In this document: positions 60,101-64,000 of the stretch, piece by piece
How the letters are laid out: each line of letters opens with the position of its first letter
Numbering within the stretch: the first letter of the stretch is position 1
From: Sipunculus nudus
Lineage: Eukaryota > Annelida > Sipuncula > Golfingiida > Sipunculidae
Direction: 5' to 3'
Assembly: GCA_026874595.1 (NCBI GenBank)
Contig: CM049308.1
Location: 41,402,527-41,466,526 of the forward strand
DNA length: 64,000 nt
The notes under the pieces: model-generated
Told to the model about the DNA's origin: nothing
Databases searched by the model: none
The model's input: the letters and a program-made list of their open reading frames with translations, nothing else
Position numbers and translations under genes: made by a program

Positions 60101-62654
60101 TTAATTAGAAATTAAACCGCCATCAAAACACACTAGGAATCCACCAAGCCTGGTGAAATTTGATCTTTTAATGTCCCAAGATAGGTTTCCAGGACTTTGA
60201 TGGATTTTCTCAAAACTCACCATAACTACTGACCAATAATAGATCATCTCATTGTGGTGTTGTCATGATAAATTACCAGGAATATGATTGGTTTGACTGA
60301 AACTTAACTGAAACGTACCTTTTCTCTCACATACATGGAATACACCTTGTTGGGTAGAGGATTAATAAAAATTCATCTTGCTTTGTTGGTGATTGTCTAT
60401 TTTAGAGGTGTTTTTTTTAATAGCTTATTTTACTATCTATAACACATAATTTTCAAAATTTTATTTTTCTCTTATAAGGAGAAATGTACCATATTTGTTC
60501 GTGTACAGAACGACAAATTTTATCCTAAAAATATTTGGCAAAGAAGGGGGGCCGTCTTATACAAGGGTACAAGTTTTTAAGCGTCCTCAGGGCCGCCAAG
60601 GATTATTTACGGCAATCAGCATTATTATGTCGGTCGAACTTGACGGCGTGAATATCGGTGTTCATGTCCGTATGGTGGTAATGTACACTCAATAAAGAAC
60701 ATTACAGTGGTTTGTTTTTGTTTAAATTTATCGTTTATACATCAGATTTTCATGCGCACAGTTAAAAAATTGATAAGAAAAGGTTTGCCCTTACTGCATT
60801 GACACAGGAATTTTAACGGAATCAGTATATGAAAGCCCTTTTGACAGTAGAGCCAGTGTTTTCCCGCGATTGCAGACGGAATCGCGGGAAAGGCAGACCG
60901 AAACGAAATTCCCAATCCTGAAAATATATAAGTTTAAAGTATATTTTGCCAGAAATATCTTGGCAGTTTACTTTAAACAGGTACGCAGTGATATAATTGG
61001 CAATGCCGCTGTCAGCTTGCGGGGCTTATCCAGGCGCATGTACTAAAGATCCAAGAGTACAGTGCTCGCCAAGGGATGCTGGGTATGTGCTAATGACATC
61101 CAGTAGCACGTAATATGCATATTCAGTGTTGCTCCTTAAGTGCAGCATTGCGGCAATGCTGCAATTTTTTGGGCCGTGTCCCTTTGTTTTTAGGCAAGCG
61201 CGCCCATGTGGACGCACTATTTTCGCATGCGTCCCCTAAAAGTTTAAATAATGCGGCCCTTAAACGAATGTAGTTATATGAGAATTTAAACGTTTCAGGT
61301 CTACATTTTACAAAACAAATCTATCCCTTCAGAAAGATTTGCTGGAATCCGGTGGTAGGAGTCTCTGATAAAACCATATATGCGGGATAACATGATACAC
61401 ATACTGTAACACTGGTTCAATGGTAACACCATCAATGTCTAGAATGCATCACCTCAGGGTTGGTCCATTCACATGGGGGGGGTTGCACATGTACTGACAA
61501 AGAACAATATTCTAGTGTTTAGAATAAAGTTGCAAGCGAGCATCCAATGCTCGACAGGATGTTGTTTAGCCTACATAATCTTACATTAAGATGCATTTTA
61601 ATCATTTATAAAAGAATATGAAAAAGCAGATATTTTTGATGACCGAAATTACTCAGATAAAACTTTGTACTATGCTACGTTTCTTGGTGAGATCATCAAA
61701 GTCTTGTTTAATGTTATAGCAGATGATAAGAATTCGACCTGATCAATTTGACTTAGGAGACACAATGACTCTTAAACAACAACACTTTTCATTGTATAAC
61801 CCTTATTTTTTTAAAGTATACATCTCCTTCATTACAGAATGTAACTGTTGTTTACAATTTGCATTAAAGAATGTGAAATAGGCCATTTAATGATGCCCCC
61901 TAAAATACACAATTACTGTTTTGTTGAATGTTTCCTTTGTAGGGTTATGTATGCTCTGATTCCTTAGGTTTATCTTTTTTTTCAGTATGAGAATTGGTGT
62001 GTTCCTCAGAAGATACCCAATTGCCAGAGTGTTTATCATTTTGTATATGGTAAGTTCTTCTGCATCTGGGAACAATCATGGTTTTGAGAGGACACTGACA
62101 CAGTTTTCTAGCAGATAATAAACTAAACCTTTCCAAATTATCTGAAATTCTCCAGAGCGCATCAAATATTATGAATTTACTACAAATTTAAGTAACTGTA
62201 AAGCTGTTAGAGGTTATATTATTCTTATTCTTAATTTTTACTGTCGAATCCACCAAATATTCTCTCAGTTGGGCCTTGCGCATGCTAAGTATGGTACAAA
62301 CCCAAGTCATGTCCATTGGACTCATGCAAAAATGATGAAGTTTAGTTGTATTTGTGAATATACTGTTTTATAAAAAGGAAAACCTGTTACAGGCACCTCC
62401 CTGTTATGGACACCCTCCTATTACAAACACCTGAGGTGAGGCTTCAAGTGATCATTTGGCAGTTGTAAACATTTTGGTACAGAATGTTCTGTTTGAATCA
62501 TGTTGCTTCTAAAACAGGGATTCTGTTGCAGGTTTTACTGCACCTGTGGGTGATGGTTGTACTTCTGACATACCAACCAGAAATGCACGGATCAGACTTT
62601 CATCCACTACCGCCCGGACATCCTCAGCCTCCTGGACCTGATCATCCCAACTAG
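32579..62654 (+). CDS. GOLGA5: Golgin-84 (GOLGA5), whole gene, 12 coding exons
   Basis: Golgi membrane tether that helps capture intra-Golgi vesicles and maintain ribbon structure (family knowledge). Coding exons are 32579-33134, 49951-50187, 50539-50758, 51912-52035, 52651-52854, 55249-55416, 55931-56059, 57098-57196, 58552-58701, 59045-59120, 59996-60089, 61986-62049 and 62532-62654; the first carries the ATG, so the list is thirteen if the two last short exons are counted apart from the anchor. All are GT-AG and phases join, giving 747 aa (human 731). Seen: N-terminal MSWLTGLASRAEEMLNKVDQ, a Ser/Thr-rich head with DEELFEFLNSS, a long coiled coil from about residue 230 to 640, the block ELENRLHALTESLIEKQTML, then RLGIFLRRYP-type RIGVFLRRYPIARVF and one membrane segment at 701-721 (IILYMVLLHLWVMVVLLTY). 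A tail-anchored topology follows. Two of its introns carry splice-site tandem arrays. Confidence 0.95.
33242..34210. other. Golgin-84 long intron, unassigned part
   Basis: No gene or clear repeat seen. Confidence 0.5.
34215..34690 (+). mobile_element. Family A, internally deleted copy
   Basis: Begins ATTGTATCTGCCAAAAG and ends GGCGGATACACATAGTCACT, TTTCGACTATCTGTATTCTA. Same termini as 39512-40692 but less than half its length. Confidence 0.75.
35030..35885 (+). mobile_element. tRNA-derived SINE, copy 2, split by a hAT-like insertion
   Basis: Box B GAGTTCAAATCTC at 35079-35091, then GCATTCTGCAGGCTTTATGG. The body resumes at 35668 with GGGTTCCTCAGTGTTATGATCC. The interruption is exactly the element at 35216-35659 plus its target duplication. 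Confidence 0.8.
35216..35659. mobile_element. hAT-like MITE nested in the SINE
   Basis: 444 bp with perfect 10-bp inverted ends TAGTGGTGGG / CCCACCACTA and a perfect 8-bp target duplication ATAAAGTG (35208-35215 and 35660-35667). Both are hallmarks of hAT elements. Internal CCGATCATC/CGATTA motifs; no transposase. Confidence 0.92.
35886..36960. other. Golgin-84 long intron, unassigned part
   Basis: No gene or clear repeat; AT-rich. Confidence 0.5.
36974..38330. mobile_element. CpG-rich DNA transposon with CTGTAGATTCAG ends
   Basis: Left TACTGTAGATTCAG, right CTGAATCTACAGTA, with further subterminal similarity (TTTCGTGG). 1,357 bp. The interior is far richer in CpG than the flanks and holds a local duplication, CCGATACATCGGCT (37265 and 37292). 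No transposase; superfamily not clear. Confidence 0.75.
38340..39080 (+). repeat. Decayed family A-like modules
   Basis: Repeats of TCAGCCTGAAATTTTGCATG-like phrases with 'aggagtggtt' and 'ccatttagcttctgttca', echoing family A on this strand. Confidence 0.5.
39512..40692 (+). mobile_element. Family A, complete copy with both ends
   Basis: 5' end is a hairpin: GTATCCGC at 39515 pairs with GCGGATAC at 39536. The 3' end has GGCGGATACA (inverted copy of the outer arm), then hairpin GTAGTCGCTTGTCGACTAC, then CCCGTATTCTAGT. The CTAG-T end after a hairpin is what Helitron 3' ends look like. Five palindromic modules GGTGGCGCCACC between. Confidence 0.82.
40695..41160. other. Golgin-84 long intron, unassigned part
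   Basis: Nothing recognised. Confidence 0.5.
41169..41823. mobile_element. hAT-like MITE with CAGGGTTGTT ends
   Basis: Inverted ends CAGGGTTGTT / AACAACCCTG, flanked by 8-bp ATATCAGT and ATATCAAC (six of eight match). 655 bp; the interior has many TTTCCCAGG/CCTGGGAA-type motifs near both ends, forming a multi-step inverted repeat. No transposase. Confidence 0.8.
42100..43600. repeat. Degenerate dispersed modules
   Basis: Phrases 'caatatggccgctagagcatgatctt', 'gatgattggtgcctaagaagg' and 'ttttgcatgcattatctc' recur at 42140, 42420, 42500, 42570, 42720 and 42870. No ends found. Confidence 0.5.
43985..46062 (+). mobile_element. Family E modular repeat
   Basis: 5' hairpin, where GTATTCCCAGACAAAGTCGG pairs back through GGATAC; 3' end TATGTCTGGGGATAC. 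One GGTGGCGCCACC at 44302-44313. The middle is about eight modules of roughly 140-290 bp centred on GAGGTCAAAGGTCAAGGTCA. A C23 run at 46039-46061 adjoins the end. Confidence 0.78.
46110..46650. repeat. Family F dispersed repeat, copy 2
   Basis: CTTTAACTTTTAGTGTTG, ACCTCACCATAACTGCTTAC, GATGAGGTCAGAGGACACCA; related to 15390 and 60170. Confidence 0.55.
46651..48300. other. Golgin-84 long intron, unassigned part
   Basis: No gene or clear repeat. Short open frames here have no recognisable content. Confidence 0.5.
48301..49797 (+). mobile_element. Family C element, single opposite copy
   Basis: 5' hairpin AGCTCAGCTGACTATAAGTC...CTGAGCT, then (GTCC)n (48348-48370), then GACCTACGAATCCGAAATTC and GATGTCCCCAAAATCTCCTA, as in 9650-11690 inverted. 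The 3' end has CAGCTGAGCGCCGTGACCCA then TGGGTCCCTTGTTTC; CAGCTGAGC is the inverted 5' arm. Confidence 0.75.
49951..50187 (+). CDS. GOLGA5: Golgin-84 exon: start of coiled coil
   Basis: 237 bases after TTTTATTTTAG, donor GTAGGG. An acidic, Ser-rich stretch is followed by LSALELENKLLKNEIASLNQ and EMASVIQRAK, aligning with the LRLENQLLRNEVQSLNQEMA block of the human protein. It follows a 16.8-kb repeat-rich intron. Confidence 0.94.
50539..50758 (+). CDS. GOLGA5: Golgin-84 exon, coiled coil
   Basis: 220 bases after CTTTGCAG, donor GTAAGT. Encodes SKSDQIIRELQARENDFQEA, then LGAKDSQLGVLRVRFEENEK and a Lys/Glu-rich helix. AKDSQL-VL-VR is conserved in the family. Confidence 0.94.
51061..51072. repeat. 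Poly(C) run
   Basis: Homopolymer followed by A-rich DNA, in a golgin-84 intron. Confidence 0.8.
51912..52035 (+). CDS. GOLGA5: Golgin-84 exon, coiled coil
   Basis: 124 bases after TTTGTAG; ends AAGGCAGCACAG before GTCAAA, a weak donor (C at +3). Encodes QSQALDSLKDRLVEAEAALR and RQQEEYKAAQ, matching the human QNQALQTFQERLHEAD segment. Confidence 0.92.
52416..52597. mobile_element. Small TA-flanked MITE (pogo-like)
   Basis: TA|CAGTGTAACCTGTCTGAAAG left and, in complement, CAGTGAAACCTGTGTTAAGA right, then GACCACC on both. 182 bp, about 28-bp inverted ends, 54 bases before the next golgin-84 exon. Confidence 0.88.
52651..52854 (+). CDS. GOLGA5: Golgin-84 exon whose 3' end seeded a tandem array
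   Basis: 204 bases after ATCTTTCAG. Encodes 68 residues of coiled coil ending NEYKEKASRILQ, matching human DYKQKATRILQ. The donor is CAG|GTCTGT, weak at +3. The last bases of this exon and the donor are repeated about 21 times in the next 970 bases. Confidence 0.94.
52855..53824 (+). repeat. About 46-bp tandem array of an exon end plus 5' splice site
   Basis: About 21 diverged copies of AAAGCATCAAGAATTCTACAG followed by GTCTGTATCTGATGGAATA, directly after the exon that ends with the same sequence. Many copies read CAGGTCTGT or CAGGTCAGT. The array is cut off by the family E element at 53825. Confidence 0.93.
53825..54777 (+). mobile_element. Family E, shorter copy
   Basis: 5' hairpin GTATCCCC agacaaagtcg GGGGATAC (53828-53853); 3' TTGTCTGGGGATACTG near 54776. 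One perfect GGTGGCGCCACC at 54162-54173. Lacks the long GGTCA-rich middle of the 43985 copy. Confidence 0.85.
55249..55416 (+). CDS. GOLGA5: Golgin-84 exon, coiled coil
   Basis: 168 bases after TCCTCTACAG; ends CTACAG before GTCAGA. Encodes SKDRLISSLKEGGALGDGDA, parallel to human SKEKLINSLKEGSGFEGLD, then a charged helix ending SLRAELQ. Confidence 0.94.
55609..55930 (+). repeat. 66-bp tandem array of a 3' splice site plus exon start
   Basis: Acceptor-like junctions at 55666, 55733, 55799 and 55865 (spacing 66-67) precede the true exon start at 55931, each with TTAATTGCAG or a close form, then GACATTGAGGTACAGATGCA. A fifth partial copy starts near 55609. Copies 55799 and 55865 read in frame to HEHI then TGA. 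Confidence 0.93.
55931..56059 (+). CDS. GOLGA5: Golgin-84 exon whose 5' end was amplified upstream
   Basis: 129 bases after TTAATTGCAG, donor GTGAGG. Encodes DIEVQMQTDSENSHEHIRSL and EEQLDMQKRQREDAEQEVAK. This copy is chosen as the true exon because it is the only one that continues in frame past HEHI; the four upstream copies hit a stop there. Confidence 0.9.
57098..57196 (+). CDS. GOLGA5: Golgin-84 exon, coiled coil
   Basis: 99 bases after TATCTTGACAG, donor GTAGGA. Encodes ELRFAHEELLRQKTTFQNKL and QESEADQEKLRQQ, aligned with human FHYIEEDLYRTKNTLQSRI. Confidence 0.93.
57273..57674 (+). mobile_element. Family G short repeat with 5' hairpin
   Basis: TGTCCCCTGCTTCCGTGGAA then CAGGGGACA forms a 5' hairpin; the 3' end has GCGGGGGACATTAACTC. 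GTCCGTCTGTCTGTCAG follows the hairpin as in families B and C. Confidence 0.65.
58552..58701 (+). CDS. GOLGA5: Golgin-84 exon: most conserved coiled-coil block
   Basis: 150 bases after CCTTGCAG, donor GTATGT. Encodes ELENRLHALTESLIEKQTML and EALSTEKNSLGLQLERLE, near-identical to vertebrate golgin-84. This exon alone identifies the gene. Confidence 0.97.
59045..59120 (+). CDS. GOLGA5: Golgin-84 exon, linker
   Basis: 76 bases after TATTTTCAG, donor GTAGGT. Encodes QQYKDVQSSVVRASVTAVNI and SDTDE. Weakly conserved, as in other golgin-84 proteins, but phase joins both neighbours. Confidence 0.88.
59996..60089 (+). CDS. GOLGA5: Golgin-84 exon, pre-anchor
   Basis: 94 bases after GTATTTCCAG, donor GTGAGA. 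Ends RRVKRAANEIDRF, matching human GKVRKAASSIDQFS just before the anchor. Confidence 0.93.
60170..60320. repeat. Family F dispersed repeat, fragment
   Basis: ACTCACCATAACTACTGACC, ATAGATCATCTCATTGTGGT; related to 46110. Confidence 0.45.
60490..61275. mobile_element. Candidate CpG-rich DNA transposon
   Basis: CpG-dense island inside an AT-rich intron. The left end TTTGTTCGTGTACAGAACGA is weakly mirrored by the right end, whose complement is CATTCGTTTAAGGGCCGCAT. GGGGGGCCGTCTTATAC near the left is reminiscent of cut-and-paste element ends. No transposase. Confidence 0.4.
61986..62049 (+). CDS. GOLGA5: Golgin-84 exon, start of membrane anchor
   Basis: 64 bases after TTTTTTCAG, donor GTAAGT. 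Encodes SMRIGVFLRRYPIARVFIIL and YM, nearly identical to the human IRLGIFLRRYPIARVFVIIYM. Confidence 0.95.
62381..62540. mobile_element. Possible MITE abutting the last golgin-84 exon
   Basis: AAAACCTGTTACAGGCACCT at 62381 is partly mirrored by the complement of 62510-62540 (AAAACCTGCAACAGAATCCC). The right end would overlap the acceptor and first bases of the exon. Confidence 0.35.
62532..62654 (+). CDS. GOLGA5: Golgin-84 last exon (anchor end, stop)
   Basis: 123 bases including TAG, after TTCTGTTGCAG. Encodes VLLHLWVMVVLLTYQPEMHG, completing the membrane segment, then a Pro-rich lumenal tail longer than that of human. The acceptor lies in sequence resembling a transposon end. Confidence 0.94.
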   Translation, partial: VLLHLWVMVVLLTYQPEMHGSDFHPLPPGHPQPPGPDHPN

Positions 62655-63031
62655 CTTCACTCCACAACACTTTGGGCTTCATCTGGAGGGCATGGCAAAG
62701 TCAACAGTACCAAAAGTCTGTGAGGGGAACAGCTTCGACAATGAATAACTACGTGACTTTTCATGTCCATTGACACAAACAGTTGAGCAGCCGTTCCTGT
62801 GCTCCTAAGATGGCAGTTGTACACCATTGACCAGCAGCTGTCTTATATACTGGCTATTGGTGAATATTAGCACCAAATGTCATGCACTGAACTTCATCAT
62901 GTATATTATGCAGGTTGCAGCTAATCACACTCGTTGACCACTCTTTATCAACAACACGCAAATAAGGACATCTTAAGCACTGCCAGTGAAGAGCAGAGTT
63001 GGATCCAAAAATACTTATACTTTTTAATAAA
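62655..63031 (+). other. GOLGA5: Golgin-84 3' UTR with poly(A) signal
   Basis: AATAAA at 63026-63031, 370 bases after the stop and just before a repeat element at 63060. It is the first canonical signal I see after the stop. Confidence 0.55.
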
Positions 63032-63059
63032 TAGGGCTAAAGTACTTGTTCAAGTAATT

Positions 63060-64000
63060 TTTAGCTCAGCTGACTGTAAGTCATCTGAGCTATAGGGATC
63101 ACCTTTTGTCCGTCGTCCGTCCGGCCAGCCGGCCGGGCGTCTGTCCGTTAACAGGGCACAAATCGTAACCGCTAGAACTGGAATCTTCTTACTTGATATC
63201 CTGGGAGGTCTATAGAAATTCTCCTTGTAAACCTGAAATTAGGTCACTGTGACCTATATTCTTCGAGCTATGGGTTCTGAAGTACCCCCCAGAATAATGG
63301 AAAATTTGATACAAAAGCTCAAGTATCTGAAAAACTAATGCATTGATCATCATGATTTTTTGCATGGATATTGATCATGGAGTGTTTCATCAGTTTCTTC
63401 AGACTGGTGGCGCCACCTATATTTTTTCGATTTTTACCAATATTTTTCTCTATTTTTGAGACCTCTTAAGATGCGGCCATCTGTTAACAGGGCACAAATC
63501 GTAACGACTACACCTAGAATCTAGAGCGGCCCATGAAAAGTCTCCTTAGAAACTTGAAATTAGGTCTCTGTTAACCATAACCTCTGAGCTATTGGGCTCC
63601 GAAGTACCCCCCAGAATAATGGAAAATTTGATACAAAAGCTCTAGTATCTGAACAATTATTATATTGATCACCATGATTCTTTGCATGGATATTGATCAT
63701 GAAATGTTTCATCAGTTTCTGCATTCTGGTGGCGCCACCTGTATTTTTTCAATTTTTAGCTCAGCTGACTGAAAGTCATCTGAGCTATAGGGATCACCTT
63801 TTGTCCGTCGTCTGTCCGGCCATCCAGGCGTCTGTCTGTTAACAGGGCACAAATCGTAACCGCTAGACCTGGAATCTTCTTACTTGACATCCTGGGAGGT
63901 CTATGGAAATTCTCCTTGTAAACCTGAAATTAGGTCACTGTGACCTATATTCTTCGAGCTAATGGGTTCTGAAGTACCCCCCAGAATAATGCAAAATCTA
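63060..64000 (+). mobile_element. Family B element, cut by window end
   Basis: 5' hairpin TAGCTCAGCTGACTGTAAGT...CTGAGCTA (63062-63093), then GTCCGTCGTCCGTCCGGCC, then modules with AACAGGGCACAAATCGTAAC and palindromes at 63406-63417 and about 63728. A second hairpin plus GTCC tract begins at 63757, so at least two elements or units are joined head to tail. Confidence 0.8.

Noticed and set aside
61026-61217. A 63-aa minus frame in a CpG-rich patch
   Set aside because: Explained by the higher GC and lower stop density of a probable transposon.

Overview
This is eukaryotic, intron-rich, AT-rich genomic DNA. The two genes I can rebuild have animal-type exon structure, and the repeats (modular elements with (ACGG)n tracts, much like the bivalve 'pearl'/HINE elements) point to a lophotrochozoan, most likely a bivalve mollusc. 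The species cannot be fixed from the sequence alone.

Two conserved protein-coding genes lie head to head. On the minus strand, from 30357 down to about 959, is the diphthamide gene DPH6 (nine exons, about 251 aa). It carries the SGGKDS ATP-pyrophosphatase loop and a CGEGGEYE block. On the plus strand, from an untranslated exon near 30.5 kb to a stop at 62654, is golgin-84 (GOLGA5; twelve coding exons, 747 aa): a Golgi coiled-coil tether with a conserved N-terminus and a C-terminal membrane anchor. All coding junctions keep reading phase. The gap between the two start regions (30358-30552) holds NRF1-, ETS- and YY1-like motifs and looks like a shared bidirectional promoter. The two proteins have no known functional link; they share only this promoter region.

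Most of the remaining DNA is intron filled with repeats. 1-935: decayed LINE reverse transcriptase (probably RTE type). 4.0-7.8, 9.6-13.6, 20.8-23.2, 24.4-26.4, 34.2-34.7, 38.3-40.7, 44.0-46.1, 48.3-49.8, 53.8-54.8, 57.3-57.7 and 63.06-64.0 kb: several families of modular, probably Helentron-like non-autonomous elements. My intervals for these sum to roughly 20 kb. They share a 5' hairpin, an inverted copy of one hairpin arm at the 3' end and, in three families, the palindrome GGTGGCGCCACC in each internal module. 16.2-17.3 kb: a 24-bp minisatellite between two 137-bp direct repeats. Cut-and-paste elements with inferable target duplications: two hAT-like (35216-35659, nested in a tRNA-derived SINE; 41169-41823) and three TA-flanked pogo/Tc1-like (17534-18348, 28839-30068, 52416-52597). 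A further pair has CTGTAGATTCAG ends (36974-38330, with a decayed relative at about 31.6-32.26 kb).

The most unusual feature is inside golgin-84. Two different splice junctions have been amplified into intronic tandem arrays. The exon-end plus 5' splice site of one exon is repeated about 21 times downstream (52855-53824, about 46-bp unit). The 3' splice site plus exon start of another is repeated at least four times upstream (55609-55930, 66-bp unit). The copies keep credible donor or acceptor motifs, but in the cases I translated a decoy would run into an in-frame stop.
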